Numbered from the stretch's first letter, positions 38,983-49,272 are shown. The stretch: DNA of 49,493 nucleotides from Thauera terpenica 58Eu (GCF_000443165.1 NZ_ATJV01000054.1:1-49493), one strand, 5' to 3'. Notes: generated from the sequence alone by a model not told the origin. Numbers and translations are program-made.

Positions 38983-41172
38983 CTACTTGACCCGCATGCC
39001 TGCGCTGGCGCCGGCATCGGGCGAGAGGATGTAGAGGCCACCGCTCTTGCCGTCCGCATCGGAGGCAGCCAGTACCATGCCTTCGCTGAGGCCGAACTTC
39101 ATCTTGCGCGGCGCAAGGTTGGCGACCATGACCGTGTGTCGACCAATGAGCGTCGCCGGGTCATAGGCCGATTTGATGCCGGCGAAGACCTGGCGCGGTT
39201 TTGGCGCGCCGGCGGCGTCGGTCTCGCCGATGTCCAGTTGCAGGCGGATCAACTTGTCGGCGCCGTCGACGTGCTCGGCGTTGACGATGCGGGCGATGCG
39301 CAGATCGACCTTGGTGAAGTCGTCGATGCTGATGTGCGGTGCGGCGGTCTCGGCTGCTTGTGCCGCGTGCTGCTGCTTTTCGGCATGACGTTGCGGCGAG
39401 GCGGTGGCGTCGGCAGCTTTCGCGTTTGCAGCGCTCTGGGCGGGTGCGGCCGCAGTCGGGGCGAGCGATTCACGGTTGGCTTCGAGCAGGGCGTCGATCT
39501 GCTTGCGTTCGACGCGCGTCATCAGGTGGCTGTAAGGCTCGATGCGGTGTCCGGAGGGCAGGGGCGCCCAGTCGCCCAGCCAGTTCATGGCCGGAACGGA
39601 GAGGAAGGTCTCGACTTGCTCGGTCAGGGTCGGCAACACCGGCTTGAGGTAGCGTGCGAGGTCGCGGAACATGGTCAGCGCGCTGCTGCACACCATGTGC
39701 AGGTGGGCCTCCTGGCCTTCCTGTTTCGCCAGTTCCCAGGGCTTGTGGTCATTCACGTACTGGTTGGCGATGTCGGCCAGGCGCATGGTCTCGCGCAGCG
39801 CACGGCTGTAGTCGCGTTCGTCGTAGGCGGCGGCGATCCTGCCATCCGTCCAGGCGGCGGCGAAGTCGGCACAGGCGGCGACATCGATCTCACCCAGTTT
39901 GCCGTCGAAGCGCTTGCCGATGAAGCCGGCGCAGCGGCTGGCGATGTTGACGAACTTGCCGACGAGGTCGGAATTGACCCTGGCGATCATGTCGTCGAGG
40001 TTGAGGTCGACGTCTTCCATGCTGCCGTTCGATTTGCCGGCGAAGTAGTAGCGCAGCCACTCGGGATTGAGTTTTTGTGTGATGTAGGAGTGTGCGGTGA
40101 TGAAGGTGCCGCGGCTCTTGCTCATCTTGGCGCCGTCGACGGTCAGGAAGCCGTTCACGCACAGTTGGCTGGGCGTGGCGTAGCCGGCGAACTTGAGCAT
40201 TGCGGGCCAGAACAGGGCGTGGAAGTAGAGGATGTCCTTGCCGATGAAGTGCACCATCTCGGTGCCGGCTGCTGCGGCGCGATCGGCGTCGATGTAGTCC
40301 TCGACGATGATGGGCTCGGCGCTGGCGGCGCGTTTTTCGGCCAGGTTGCGAAAGCTGGCGAGGTAGCCGATGGGTGCATCGAGCCAGACGTAGAAGTACT
40401 TGCCAGGTGCGCCCGGGATCTCGAAGCCGAAGTAGGGCGCGTCGCGCGAGATGTCCCAGTCGGAGAGCTTGTTCTCGCCGGCCTCGCCCAGCCACTCCTT
40501 CATCTTGTTGGCGGCTTCGGGCTGCAGGCGGCGCTCGCCGAGGGCGTTGTGGCCGCGCGTCCAGCTGCGCAGGAAGTCCACCGCGCGCTCATCCGAGAGG
40601 CGGAAGAAGTAGTGTTCCGAGCTTCTCAGCACCGGCTTGGCACCGGACACCGCCGAGTACGGGTTCTTGAGCTCGGTCGGAGCATAGGCGGCGCCGCAGG
40701 CTTCGCAGTTGTCGCCGTACTGGTCGGCCGCGCTGCACTTGGGGCATTCGCCCTTGATGAAGCGGTCGGGCAGGAACATCTCTTTGACTGGGTCGTAATA
40801 CTGCTCGATCGAGCGCGTGTCGATCAGTCCGCCGGCCTTGAGCTTGCCGTAGATGTCCTCGGCGTAGAAGCGGTTCTCGGCGCTGTGCGTCGAGTGGTAA
40901 TTGTCGAAGCCAACGCCGAAGTCGGTGAAGTCCCGCAGATGCTCGCCATGTACGCGTTCGATGAGCTGCTCAGGCGTCAGTCCTTCCTTTTCGGCGCGCA
41001 GCATGACGGGCGTGCCATGGGTGTCGTCCGCGCACACGTAGTGCACCGAATGGCCCCGCATGCGCTGGTAGCGTACCCAGATGTCGGCCTGAACATAGCC
41101 GACCAGATGGCCGAGGTGAATGTCGCCGTTGGCATAGGGCAGGGCGTTGGTGACGAGGATCTTGCGGGGCAT
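38983..41172 (-). CDS. metG: Methionyl-tRNA synthetase
   Basis: A 729-residue class I synthetase. HIGH motif in [20 protein letters not shown], zinc-binding [21 protein letters not shown] near 145, and KMSKS in [16 protein letters not shown] near 335. A low-complexity Ala-rich linker at about 560-610 joins the anticodon domain to a C-terminal tRNA-binding (Trbp111-like) domain that also dimerises the enzyme ([41 protein letters not shown]). ATG 41172 gives the family start [13 protein letters not shown]. It is divergent from mrp with an OmpA-like gene between. Confidence 0.98.
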   Translation of the reverse strand: MPRKILVTNALPYANGDIHLGHLVGYVQADIWVRYQRMRGHSVHYVCADDTHGTPVMLRAEKEGLTPEQLIERVHGEHLRDFTDFGVGFDNYHSTHSAENRFYAEDIYGKLKAGGLIDTRSIEQYYDPVKEMFLPDRFIKGECPKCSAADQYGDNCEACGAAYAPTELKNPYSAVSGAKPVLRSSEHYFFRLSDERAVDFLRSWTRGHNALGERRLQPEAANKMKEWLGEAGENKLSDWDISRDAPYFGFEIPGAPGKYFYVWLDAPIGYLASFRNLAEKRAASAEPIIVEDYIDADRAAAAGTEMVHFIGKDILYFHALFWPAMLKFAGYATPSQLCVNGFLTVDGAKMSKSRGTFITAHSYITQKLNPEWLRYYFAGKSNGSMEDVDLNLDDMIARVNSDLVGKFVNIASRCAGFIGKRFDGKLGEIDVAACADFAAAWTDGRIAAAYDERDYSRALRETMRLADIANQYVNDHKPWELAKQEGQEAHLHMVCSSALTMFRDLARYLKPVLPTLTEQVETFLSVPAMNWLGDWAPLPSGHRIEPYSHLMTRVERKQIDALLEANRESLAPTAAAPAQSAANAKAADATASPQRHAEKQQHAAQAAETAAPHISIDDFTKVDLRIARIVNAEHVDGADKLIRLQLDIGETDAAGAPKPRQVFAGIKSAYDPATLIGRHTVMVANLAPRKMKFGLSEGMVLAASDADGKSGGLYILSPDAGASAGMRVK

Positions 41173-41274
41173 GGTGGCTTCGGCGCGATTCAAAGGACGC
41201 AAGTTTATCAAAGCGCAGCGCTCACCGCCGTGCGCCCGGCTGAAGCGGCAGCTGCGGCGCGGATCTGGACCCGA

Positions 41275-41883
41275 TCAGGGCATCGCCCGCAGCAGCAGCT
41301 CGACCCTGCGGTTGCGTGCGCGTCCCTCTTCGGTGGCGTTGCTGGTGAGGGGGTCGGCTTCGCCCTGACCGTCGGCACTGAGGCGCTCAAGCGCGATGCC
41401 GCGCTCGCTGAGATAGCTCACGACAGCTTCGGCGCGTTCGATCGACAGACGCAGATTGACCATCTCGCTGCCCTGGCTGTCGGTGTGGCCGATGACCTTG
41501 ATGGCGACGCCGTTGTCGTCCGTCAGCGCCGGCGCGATGGCTTCGAGTGCGCTCGCAAGGGAGGGGCGGATTGCGGTACTGCCCGAGCTGAAGCCGTCTG
41601 CGACCGGGATCTCGATGCGCACGCCTTGCGCGTCAGCCGCCCCCACCTTGATGCCGGGCAGGGGTGCGGTGGCGGTGCTGATGCGTTCGCGCAAGCCCTC
41701 CCATTGCGGTGCCGGGCTTGCAGGGCGGACAAGGGCGTGGCGGTGGATGGGGTCGCTGGCGGCCGGGGTGGCAGGTGTTCCAGGGCTTGCGCAGGCCGCG
41801 AGCAGCAGGCTTGCAGCCAGGGCAATGCAGACTGGAGCGCTGAACAACGGGGTCTTGAAGAGGGCGGGCAGGCGGATGTTCAT
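41275..41883 (-). CDS. OmpA-family outer-membrane lipoprotein
   Basis: A 202-residue lipoprotein precursor. The signal peptide ends in the lipobox LLLAAC with Cys31. A Pro-rich spacer follows, then at about 90-202 a peptidoglycan-binding OmpA/MotB domain: RIEIPVADGFSSGSTAI, VIGHTDSQGSEMVNLRLSIERAEAVVSYL and EGRARNRRVELLL. It should tether the outer membrane to the cell wall, like Pal, but no tol genes are nearby. It resembles the YiaD/OprF-tail class more than Pal. ATG 41883 lacks a strong ribosome site; the frame runs farther upstream but the lipobox spacing supports this start. Confidence 0.88.
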   Translation of the reverse strand: MNIRLPALFKTPLFSAPVCIALAASLLLAACASPGTPATPAASDPIHRHALVRPASPAPQWEGLRERISTATAPLPGIKVGAADAQGVRIEIPVADGFSSGSTAIRPSLASALEAIAPALTDDNGVAIKVIGHTDSQGSEMVNLRLSIERAEAVVSYLSERGIALERLSADGQGEADPLTSNATEEGRARNRRVELLLRAMP

Positions 41884-42107
41884 CGGCGGTGGCGTGTGGT
41901 TGAGGCGCAGCCTCGGCTCGTGTCGTGCGGGCGAGGGGTGGCAGGCGGGTGGATGGATCAATGCGTGCATGAGCGCGTTGTGAGGCTCGTCCGGGGTCTC
42001 GCGTGAGGAAACCTTGATGACAGCGCGGGTGAGTGATTACACAGGCTCCGGTATCATTCTGCCGTCTCCACCCCGCAGTGGGTGCATCGATTATCGAGGA
42101 AACCGCG

Positions 42108-43199
42108 ATGAGTCTTGACCAGCAAACTGTAACCGACGTGCTCAAGCAGGTGATCGATCCGAACACCGGCAAGGATTTTGTCTCCGCCCGTAGTGTGCGT
42201 AATGTGGTGGTGAAAGGCGCAGATGTCGCTTTTGAGCTTGAACTCGGCTACCCGGCGAAAAGCCAGCACGAACCCATCCGCGCGCTGCTGGCCGATGCGC
42301 TGGCAGCGGTGCCGGGCATCGGTCGCGTCGACATCAAGGTCAGCAGCAAGGTCGTCGCCCACTCCGTGCAGCATGGCGTGAAGCTGCTGCCCGGGGTGCG
42401 CAACATCATCGCGGTCGCATCGGGGAAGGGCGGCGTAGGCAAGAGCACGACTTCGGTCAACCTGGCGCTGGCCTTGTCCGCCGAGGGTGCGCGCGTGGGT
42501 ATCCTGGATGCGGACATCTATGGGCCGTCGCAGCCGCAGATGCTGGGCATCGGCGGTCAGCGTCCGAAGTCGGAAGACGGCAAGACCATGATTCCGCTCG
42601 AGGCCTATGGCCTGCAGGCGATGTCGATCGGCTTTCTCATCGAGCAGGACACGCCGATGGTGTGGCGCGGGCCGATGGCGACGCAGGCCCTCAACCAGAT
42701 GCTCAAGGACACCGTCTGGGATGATCTTGATTACCTCATCATCGACATGCCGCCGGGCACGGGCGACATACAGCTGACGCTGTCGCAGAGCGTGCCGGTC
42801 ACCGGCGCGGTGATCGTCACCACGCCGCAGGACATCGCCTTGCTGGACGCGCGCAAGGGCCTGAAGATGTTCGAGAAGGTCGGTGTGCCGATCCTGGGGG
42901 TGGTGGAGAACATGAGCATCCACATCTGTTCGAAGTGTGGCCATGAAGAGCACATCTTCGGCCAGGGTGGCGGCGAGAAGATGTGTACGGACTTCAACAT
43001 TCCCTTTCTCGGCGCGTTGCCGCTCGACATCCAGATCCGCTCTGAAGCCGACAGTGGGGCGCCCACGGTGGTGTCCGATCCGGACGGGCGTATCGCCGCG
43101 ATTTACAAGCAGATTGCGCGCAAGGTGGCCGTGCGTATCGCCGAAAAATCCAAGGACATGACGCACAAGTTTCCCAGTATCGTCATCAAGAGCAGCTGA
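42108..43199 (+). CDS. apbC: Iron-sulfur cluster carrier ATPase Mrp/ApbC
   Basis: A 363-residue scaffold P-loop ATPase that carries Fe-S clusters to target proteins. The N-terminal ~85 residues form the MIP18/DUF59 domain (VTDVLKQVIDPNTGKDFV). The deviant Walker A is VASGKGGVGKSTTSVNLAL near 105, the ILDADIYGPSQPQML and IDMPPGTGDIQLTLSQ motifs follow, and the cluster-binding CxxC lies in HICSKCGHEE. ATG 42108 has CGAGGAA upstream. It precedes dcd by 180 bases, across a large inverted repeat. Confidence 0.97.
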   Translation: MSLDQQTVTDVLKQVIDPNTGKDFVSARSVRNVVVKGADVAFELELGYPAKSQHEPIRALLADALAAVPGIGRVDIKVSSKVVAHSVQHGVKLLPGVRNIIAVASGKGGVGKSTTSVNLALALSAEGARVGILDADIYGPSQPQMLGIGGQRPKSEDGKTMIPLEAYGLQAMSIGFLIEQDTPMVWRGPMATQALNQMLKDTVWDDLDYLIIDMPPGTGDIQLTLSQSVPVTGAVIVTTPQDIALLDARKGLKMFEKVGVPILGVVENMSIHICSKCGHEEHIFGQGGGEKMCTDFNIPFLGALPLDIQIRSEADSGAPTVVSDPDGRIAAIYKQIARKVAVRIAEKSKDMTHKFPSIVIKSS

Positions 43200-43231
43200 G
43201 GCGGGCGCAGCCTGGCGGCGAACCGAAGCAG

Positions 43232-43310
43232 GCGCCGCGGCAGCGAAGGACGGGGCCGGATGCGGTGGCGAAACAACACTGGTTCGCCTGGCCTTTCGCT
43301 GCCGCGGCGC
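43232..43310. repeat. Long perfect inverted repeat between mrp and dcd
   Basis: Sixteen-base arms GCGCCGCGGCAGCGAA (43232-43247) and its exact complement (43295-43310) enclose 47 bases, in which GGCGAA and TTCGCC form a second, nested stem. With G-T pairs the outer stem extends by about four more pairs. In RNA this would be a very stable branched hairpin after the mrp stop. It may end mrp transcription, protect its 3' end, or be a copy of a dispersed palindromic element. No T-run follows. Confidence 0.65.
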
Positions 43311-43379
43311 TTGTCCTACACTAGAAAGCTTTTGTGGCCGCCTCGTCGGTCCTAACGCAACCCGCTGGAACTCGCGCCA

Positions 43380-43946
43380 ATGTCCATCAAGTCCGACAAG
43401 TGGATTCGCCGCATGGCCCAAGAGGCCAACATGATCGAGCCCTTTGAGCCCGAGCTGGTGCGGACCAACGCCAGCGGTCGCATCGTCTCCTATGGCACTT
43501 CGAGCTATGGCTACGATGTGCGCGTGGCGAACGAATTCAAGATCTTCACCAACATCAATTCCACCATCGTTGATCCGAAAGACTTCGATGCGCGCAACTT
43601 TGTCGATTTCATTGGCGATGTCTGCATCATCCCGCCGAATTCCTTCGCGCTTGCGCGCACCGTGGAGTACTTCCGTATTCCGCGCAGCGTGCTGACCGTG
43701 TGCCTGGGCAAGAGCACTTACGCGCGTTGCGGCATCATCGTCAACGTGACACCGCTGGAGCCGGAATGGGAGGGTCACGTCACGCTTGAGTTCTCCAACA
43801 CCACGCCGCTGCCAGCCAAGATCTATGCCAATGAAGGCGTGGCGCAGATGCTGTTCTTCGAGGCGGATGAAGTGTGCGAGACCTCGTATAAGGATCGCGG
43901 CGGCAAATACCTCGGACAGACGGGCGTCACGCTGCCGAAGATCTGA
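43380..43946 (+). CDS. dcd: dCTP deaminase
   Basis: A 188-residue enzyme that deaminates dCTP to dUTP, feeding thymidylate synthesis. The start [22 protein letters not shown], the central [15 protein letters not shown] and the active-site [34 protein letters not shown] region are all typical of the homotrimeric family. It lacks the bifunctional dUTPase signature, so a separate dut gene is expected elsewhere. Its product pathway connects to thyA at 46919. ATG 43380 matches the family start. Confidence 0.97.
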   Translation: MSIKSDKWIRRMAQEANMIEPFEPELVRTNASGRIVSYGTSSYGYDVRVANEFKIFTNINSTIVDPKDFDARNFVDFIGDVCIIPPNSFALARTVEYFRIPRSVLTVCLGKSTYARCGIIVNVTPLEPEWEGHVTLEFSNTTPLPAKIYANEGVAQMLFFEADEVCETSYKDRGGKYLGQTGVTLPKI

Positions 43947-43974
43947 TCCACAATGCGGTGATGACGTATTCACG

Positions 43975-43996
43975 GGGCCGACTGACGGCCCTTTGC
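43975..43996 (+). terminator. Terminator after dcd
   Basis: GGGCCG (43975-43980) and CGGCCC (43986-43991) around a five-base loop are followed by TTTGCGCTTTTT. The stem is short but GC-only. It separates dcd from the decarboxylase gene. Confidence 0.55.
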
Positions 43997-44091
43997 GCTT
44001 TTTGAACCACTTTCGGTAAATTGTGGTCCGTATGCACCGGAGTGCTCTGCCGGTTGCGCTGACCCGCCGGGATCGGCTGGAGACGAACAGG

Positions 44092-46335
44092 ATGAAATTC
44101 AACTTCCCCATCATCATCATCGACGAAGACTTTCGCTCGGAGAACACTTCGGGGCTGGGGATTCGTGCGCTCGCCAAGGCGATCGAAGCGGAGGGTATCG
44201 AGGTGCTAGGGGTCACGAGCTATGGTGATCTGACCTCGTTCGTGCAGCAGCAGAGCCGTGGCTCGGCCTTCATCCTGTCTATCGATGATGAGGAGTTTTC
44301 CTCGCCCGAGGCTTCGGCCAAGGCCGTCGCCGACCTGCGCGCCTTCGTCGAGGAGATCCGCTTTCGCAACGCCGACATCCCGATCTTCCTGCACGGCGAG
44401 ACGCGCACCACGCGGCATATTCCGAATGACGTGCTGCGCGAGATGCACGGCTTCATCCATATGTTCGAGGACACGCCCGAATTCATCGCGCGCTACGTTG
44501 TGCGCGAGGCCAGGCATTATCTGGAGTCACTGGCGCCGCCGTTCTTCCGCGCGCTGGTGCACTATGCGGCGGACAGTTCCTATTCGTGGCACTGCCCGGG
44601 CCATTCGGGGGGGGTCGCCTTCCTGAAGAGCCCGGTGGGGCAGATGTTCCATCAGTTCTTCGGCGAGAACATGCTGCGCGCCGACGTGTGCAACGCGGTC
44701 GATGAATTGGGTCAGCTGCTTGATCACACCGGTCCAGTGGCGGCGTCCGAGCGCAACGCCGCGCGCATCTTCAACTGCGACCACCTGTACTTTGTCACCA
44801 ACGGGACTTCGACATCGAACAAGATGGTGTGGCACACAACGGTCGCGCCCGGCGATATCGTCGTCGTCGACCGCAACTGCCACAAGTCCATCCTCCACTC
44901 CATCATCATGACCGGCGCGGTGCCCGTGTTCCTGACCCCGACGCGCAACCATTACGGCATCATCGGCCCGATCCCGCTGCGCGAGTTCTCGATGGAGAAC
45001 ATCGAGAAGAAGATCGCCGCGAATCCGTTCGCGCACGAGGCAAGGAGCAAGAAGCCGCGCATCCTGACGATCACGCAGTCGACTTACGATGGCGTGGTGT
45101 ACAACGTCGAGACCATCAAGGACATGCTCGACGGCCAGATCGACACCCTGCATTTCGACGAGGCGTGGTTGCCGCACGCTGCTTTCCACGACTTCTACGG
45201 CGACTATCATGCGATCGGTGCCGACCGCCCGCGTTGCCGCGAGTCGATGGTGTTTTCGACGCAGTCCACGCACAAGATGCTGGCTGGTCTGAGCCAAGCG
45301 TCGCAGATCCTGGTGCAGGATTCGCAGACGCGCAAGCTCGATCGCGACATTTTCAACGAGGCCTACCTGATGCACACCTCGACCTCGCCGCAGTACGCGA
45401 TCATCGCCTCGTGCGATGTGGCGGCGGCGATGATGGAGCCGCCGGGTGGTCCGGCCCTGGTCAACGAGTCGCTGTCCGAGGCGGTCGAATTCCGCCGTGC
45501 GATGCGCAAGGTCGACGCCGAGTTTGGTGACGAAGAATGGTGGTTCAAGGTGTGGGGGCCGGAGTTTCTGGCCGAGGAAGGCATCGGCAGCCGCGAGGAT
45601 TGGACGCTGAAGGCCGGTGAAAGCTGGCACGGCTTTGGTGACCTGGCCGAAGGCTTCAACATGCTCGACCCGATCAAGGCCACCATCATCACCCCGGGTC
45701 TCAACATGGATGGTGACTTTGCCGATCACACCGGCATTCCGGCGGGGATCGTGACGAAGTATCTTGCCGAGCACGGCATCATCGTCGAGAAGACCGGTCT
45801 TTACTCCTTCTTCATCATGTTCACCATCGGCATCACCAAGGGGCGCTGGAACACGATGGTGACCGAGCTGCAGCAGTTCAAGGATGATTACGATCGCAAC
45901 CAGCCCTTGTGGCGGGTGATGCCCGAGTTCATCGCCAAGCATCCACGTTACGAGCGCGTGGGCTTGAAGGACCTGTGCAACCAGATTCACAGCTTCTACA
46001 CGTCGCACGACATCGCGCGTCTGACGACAGAGATGTATCTGTCAGACATGGTGCCGGCGATGAAGCCGGCTGACGCCTGGGCGAGAATGGCGCATCGTGA
46101 CATCGAGCGTCTGCCGCTGGATGAACTGGAAGGGCGGGTCACGGCGATGCTGGTCACGCCTTATCCGCCCGGTATTCCGCTGCTCATTCCCGGCGAGCGC
46201 TTCAACGCGACGATCGTGCGCTATCTGAAGTTTGCGCGCGACTTCAACGCGCGCTTCCCGGGGTTCGAAACCGATATCCACGGCCTGGTGAAGGGCGAGG
46301 ACGGCCGTTACCACGTTGATTGTGTGAAGGATTGA
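44092..46335 (+). CDS. Orn/Lys/Arg decarboxylase (PLP-dependent, wing-domain type)
   Basis: A 747-residue fold-type I PLP enzyme of the biodegradative arginine/lysine/ornithine decarboxylase family. The N-terminal wing (response-regulator-like, about 1-130) precedes the PLP domain with WHCPGHSGGVAFLKSP, TNGTSTSNKMVWH, HFDEAWLPHAAFHDFYGDYHA and the Schiff-base Lys in STQSTHKMLAGLSQASQ. The C-terminal domain ends LLIPGERF...NARFPGFETDIHG. Such enzymes make agmatine, cadaverine or putrescine and can counter acid stress. The substrate cannot be fixed from sequence alone, and no antiporter gene is adjacent. ATG 44092 (MKFNFPIIIIDEDF) was chosen over 44023 because the family match starts there. Confidence 0.93.
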   Translation: MKFNFPIIIIDEDFRSENTSGLGIRALAKAIEAEGIEVLGVTSYGDLTSFVQQQSRGSAFILSIDDEEFSSPEASAKAVADLRAFVEEIRFRNADIPIFLHGETRTTRHIPNDVLREMHGFIHMFEDTPEFIARYVVREARHYLESLAPPFFRALVHYAADSSYSWHCPGHSGGVAFLKSPVGQMFHQFFGENMLRADVCNAVDELGQLLDHTGPVAASERNAARIFNCDHLYFVTNGTSTSNKMVWHTTVAPGDIVVVDRNCHKSILHSIIMTGAVPVFLTPTRNHYGIIGPIPLREFSMENIEKKIAANPFAHEARSKKPRILTITQSTYDGVVYNVETIKDMLDGQIDTLHFDEAWLPHAAFHDFYGDYHAIGADRPRCRESMVFSTQSTHKMLAGLSQASQILVQDSQTRKLDRDIFNEAYLMHTSTSPQYAIIASCDVAAAMMEPPGGPALVNESLSEAVEFRRAMRKVDAEFGDEEWWFKVWGPEFLAEEGIGSREDWTLKAGESWHGFGDLAEGFNMLDPIKATIITPGLNMDGDFADHTGIPAGIVTKYLAEHGIIVEKTGLYSFFIMFTIGITKGRWNTMVTELQQFKDDYDRNQPLWRVMPEFIAKHPRYERVGLKDLCNQIHSFYTSHDIARLTTEMYLSDMVPAMKPADAWARMAHRDIERLPLDELEGRVTAMLVTPYPPGIPLLIPGERFNATIVRYLKFARDFNARFPGFETDIHGLVKGEDGRYHVDCVKD

Positions 46336-46362
46336 TCGCTGCTGCCGCCTTGTCGGGCTGAG

Positions 46363-46401
46363 AAATGGCCAGGGCCGCGAAGTGCGGCCCTGGCCATTTT
46401 T
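46363..46401. terminator. Strong bidirectional terminator between decarboxylase and folA
   Basis: Sixteen-base arms 46363-46378 and 46384-46399 (ATGGCCAGGGCCGC core) enclose a five-base loop. The plus strand runs into TTTTT, and the minus strand reads AAAAATGG before and CCATTT after. It serves both convergent units. Confidence 0.9.
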
Positions 46402-46424
46402 CCAATGTGGAGGGTGGTCACCAA

Positions 46425-46922
46425 TCAACGCCGACGGTAGTGGACGAAATCGAAATCGAACTCGTTGTCGGCGTCGGCCGTCCGTGGGTCGCGCCGCTCT
46501 TCGATGAAATGCGCACGATCGAAAGGGGGGAAGCGGGCGTCACCGCTCACATCCGCCCATACCTCGGTGAGCTCAAGTCGATCCGCACAGGGCAGCAGCG
46601 TGGTGTAGAGCTGGGCGCCGCCGATCACGAACAGGCGGTCTGCGTCGGCCGCCGCGGCGATGGCGGCCTCGGGATTTTGGAAAACCTCCGCGCCTTCGGC
46701 CTGGAACTGCGGGTCGCGTGAGACCACGAGGTTGCGCCGGCCGGGCAAGGGGCGCCCGAGCGACTCCCAGGTCTTGCGCCCCATCAGGATCGGATGGCCC
46801 ATGGTCAGCGCGCGGAAATGCTGCAGGTCAGCCTTCAGCCGCCAGGGCAGGCCGTTATCGACGCCGATCACACCGTTGCGCGCGATGGCAGCGACGATGA
46901 TGAGCTCGGGTTTTGTCCTCAT
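46425..46922 (-). CDS. folA: Dihydrofolate reductase
   Basis: A 165-residue NADPH-dependent enzyme that regenerates tetrahydrofolate. [30 protein letters not shown] contains the substrate-binding loop and catalytic Asp, followed by [27 protein letters not shown] and [14 protein letters not shown], all standard. The ATG at 46922 overlaps the thyA stop by four bases (ATGA), so translation of the two is coupled. The pairing is functional, since ThyA turns methylene-tetrahydrofolate into dihydrofolate. Confidence 0.98.
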   Translation of the reverse strand: MRTKPELIIVAAIARNGVIGVDNGLPWRLKADLQHFRALTMGHPILMGRKTWESLGRPLPGRRNLVVSRDPQFQAEGAEVFQNPEAAIAAAADADRLFVIGGAQLYTTLLPCADRLELTEVWADVSGDARFPPFDRAHFIEERRDPRTADADNEFDFDFVHYRRR

Positions 46923-47713
46923 ACCGCAACCTCTGCCTTGATGTGGGGGTGGGGGTGGTAGTCGGCGATCTCGAAGTCCTCGAAACGGAAGGCAAAGATG
47001 TCGGTGACCGTGGGGTTCATTTTCAGACTTGGCAGCGGGCGTGGTTCGCGCGCAAGTTGTGTGCGTGCCTGCTCAAGGTGATTGACGTAGAGGTGGCAGT
47101 CTCCCCCCGTCCATACAAAATCGCCGGGTTCGAGTCCGCACACTTGCGCCACCATGTGGTTGAGCAAGGCGTAAGAGGCGATGTTGAAGGGGACGCCGAG
47201 GAAAATGTCTGCACTGCGCTGGTAAAGCTGGCAGGAAAGGCGGCCGTTGGCTACGTAGAACTGGAACAGGGCGTGGCAGGGCGGAAGTGCCATCGTATCC
47301 ACCTCTGCCGGGTTCCAGGCAGAGACGATGTGCCGGCGCGAGTCGGGGTTCTGGCGTATGCCGTCGATCAGCTTCGTGATCTGATCGATGCTGCTGCCGT
47401 CCCGCTTCTCCCAGCGCCGCCACTGTTTGCCATAGACCGGGCCGAGGTCGCCGCTTTCATCCGCCCAGTCGTCCCAGATGGAGACGCCGTTGTCCGTAAG
47501 GTAGCGAATATTGGTGTCGCCCTGCAGGAACCACAGCAGCTCATGAATGATGGAGCGGGTGTGCAGCTTCTTGGTGGTCAGGAGCGGGAAGCCTTCCGCC
47601 AGGCGGAAGCGCATCTGCCAGCCAAATACCGACAAGGTCCCGGTTCCGGTGCGGTCTGTCTTGCGATCACCGTGCTCAAGCACGTGGCGCATTAGATCAA
47701 TATACTGACGCAT
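46919..47713 (-). CDS. thyA: Thymidylate synthase ThyA
   Basis: A 264-residue enzyme, exactly the E. coli length, that methylates dUMP to dTMP. It starts [31 protein letters not shown] and carries the catalytic Cys in [13 protein letters not shown], the folate-binding [19 protein letters not shown] and the end [11 protein letters not shown]. The frame extends upstream to 47896 but ATG 47713 begins the conserved part. A TATAAA about 35 bases upstream on the minus strand may be its -10. It is the first gene of the thyA-folA pair. Confidence 0.98.
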   Translation of the reverse strand: MRQYIDLMRHVLEHGDRKTDRTGTGTLSVFGWQMRFRLAEGFPLLTTKKLHTRSIIHELLWFLQGDTNIRYLTDNGVSIWDDWADESGDLGPVYGKQWRRWEKRDGSSIDQITKLIDGIRQNPDSRRHIVSAWNPAEVDTMALPPCHALFQFYVANGRLSCQLYQRSADIFLGVPFNIASYALLNHMVAQVCGLEPGDFVWTGGDCHLYVNHLEQARTQLAREPRPLPSLKMNPTVTDIFAFRFEDFEIADYHPHPHIKAEVAV

Positions 47714-47964
47714 GTTTGCACGGTACGGATAAACGAGTAAGTTTATACCGAAGGTGGGGTGATGACTGTGGTCACGGTCCGTTCTCGCCGTGTTCGTAGT
47801 GAGTGCAGGGCTATGCTGGCCTGCCCGCTTCGAGCTAGTCATGCTAGGCTCGGCAAGCTGATTTTCTCCACCCACCATTTCCATCCGTCGGCCCATTGAG
47901 TCGATGTCGTCATCGAGTTGCCAGACTGAGGTTCCGCACGGGTGTCCTGGTGGATCTGTATCTT

Positions 47965-49272
47965 ATGAATGCTGTCATGTCATCGTCCCATTCTGAACCA
48001 GCCGACGCCTTTGCTGAGCTGTACGAGCTTGCTGCGGCGCTGCGAAGGCAATTGGCCGCTGCAGCCCTTGACCCGAGCGCTGTGCATCGCGCCATCCTCG
48101 AAGTCGAGGGCGCGCTGCAAGGGCTTGCCCGGCAGGCGGGCGGAGACGTTGAGGCGCCACGCTTTGCCAGTCGCGCGACTGCTGACGCGTATCAGGAGAT
48201 TGCCGGGCGGTCGGAGCAGACCGTTTCCCGTGCCACTGTGGCTGCTGCACTCGTCGAAGTCGTGAGATGGGATGCGATCGGCCGTTACGCGCCAGACCCT
48301 GAGATATGGCAGAGATTGGGTGGCGTGCTTGATCCGGATGTTGATGCGCAGACAACGGTTTTTGCGGGCGACATTGACTCCGCAGGCAAGCAATACCTGC
48401 GCGCACTCGCTTATCAGAGTGCCGGGCTGGATCGACTCGATGGTGAGGCTGTGTGGCATGCGATGGAGTTGATCGATCGTTGTCTGCCCTACCTCAACAT
48501 GTCGAGACATCCATTCAGCGCCGCACACTATGTGGCTGACCCACAGGCTGGAGCAGTGCCACGGCGCCGTCTCGAGGCATCCACACATCGTGGTTTCCAC
48601 TTCTCGACGCGCACGGCGTGGGAGTATCTGGCCGAAATCGAGTCCGAGCTTGGTGGCGACGATGGGGACGTCGGTCTCGAGTCCTCCTCCTCGCCGAGTC
48701 GCCTGCTTGCATGGCGCCAGTTGCGGCGCCTGTGGGCCGATGCTGCGCCGGTACGTCGCCATAGGCGACATGCGGTAGGGGGGCAGGTGCGCATCGTGCG
48801 CGGAGTCGCTGAATGCCTGCGCCTGATATCGGGGTCGGCGGAGCAGGAGCTTCCAGCGTGGAACGTTTGCGATGTGAGTCGTTCGAGCATGGCAATCGTC
48901 CTGCCCTCACCACACCTTGACGTGCCGCGCCTTGGCGAGCTGGTGGGTGTTCGCTTCGATGACGCCGATCGCTGTCAGCTCGGTATTGTCCAGAGGCTGC
49001 GTCTGGAGTCGCGCGGTCTGGTGTGCGGGATACAGCTTGTGGCGCGCGCAGCGTCGGCGGCGGCCCTGGAGGATGGGCGCGCGCCCGTTACGGTCTTGCT
49101 GTGTGATAGCCCTGCGCGCGGAGAGTCCGTGCGCTTGATGGCTGCGAGCGCCGATGTCCTTGCTGATGGGCTGCTGTTTCTCAAGGCAGAGGCGGCAGTG
49201 TTCAGGCTGCGGGCGCTGGACCTGCCCTTGGTCGGTGTGGGTTTCGCCATGCGTGCCTATCAGCTCACTTGA
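47965..49272 (+). CDS. Hypothetical protein with degenerate PilZ-like C-terminal domain
   Basis: With start ATG 47965 a 435-residue cytosolic protein. The first ~290 residues are helical and unrecognised (AELYELAAALRRQLAAA, AVWHAMELIDRCLPYLNMS). From about 320 there is a PilZ-like stretch: RRHRRHAVGGQVRIVRG, then WNVCDVSRSSMAIVLP, LGELVGVRF and LGIVQRLRLESRGLVCGIQLVA. In c-di-GMP-binding PilZ domains the motifs are RxxxR and (D/N)xSxxG. Here the second reads DVSRSSM with Ser in place of Gly, so binding is uncertain. The general layout recalls FimW/YcgR-like receptors of betaproteobacteria. The gene is divergent from thyA (gap 47714-47964, no gene seen) and ends just before the rRNA-type promoter region. 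ATG 47977 is an alternative start. Confidence 0.65.
   Translation: MNAVMSSSHSEPADAFAELYELAAALRRQLAAAALDPSAVHRAILEVEGALQGLARQAGGDVEAPRFASRATADAYQEIAGRSEQTVSRATVAAALVEVVRWDAIGRYAPDPEIWQRLGGVLDPDVDAQTTVFAGDIDSAGKQYLRALAYQSAGLDRLDGEAVWHAMELIDRCLPYLNMSRHPFSAAHYVADPQAGAVPRRRLEASTHRGFHFSTRTAWEYLAEIESELGGDDGDVGLESSSSPSRLLAWRQLRRLWADAAPVRRHRRHAVGGQVRIVRGVAECLRLISGSAEQELPAWNVCDVSRSSMAIVLPSPHLDVPRLGELVGVRFDDADRCQLGIVQRLRLESRGLVCGIQLVARAASAAALEDGRAPVTVLLCDSPARGESVRLMAASADVLADGLLFLKAEAAVFRLRALDLPLVGVGFAMRAYQLT

Noticed and set aside
38929..42006. 1025-residue plus-strand frame
   Set aside because: Antisense to metG and the OmpA-like gene, both of which are clear family members.
42054..44216. 720-residue minus-strand frame
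   Set aside because: Antisense to mrp and dcd and crosses their intergenic repeat; composition is that of a shadow frame.
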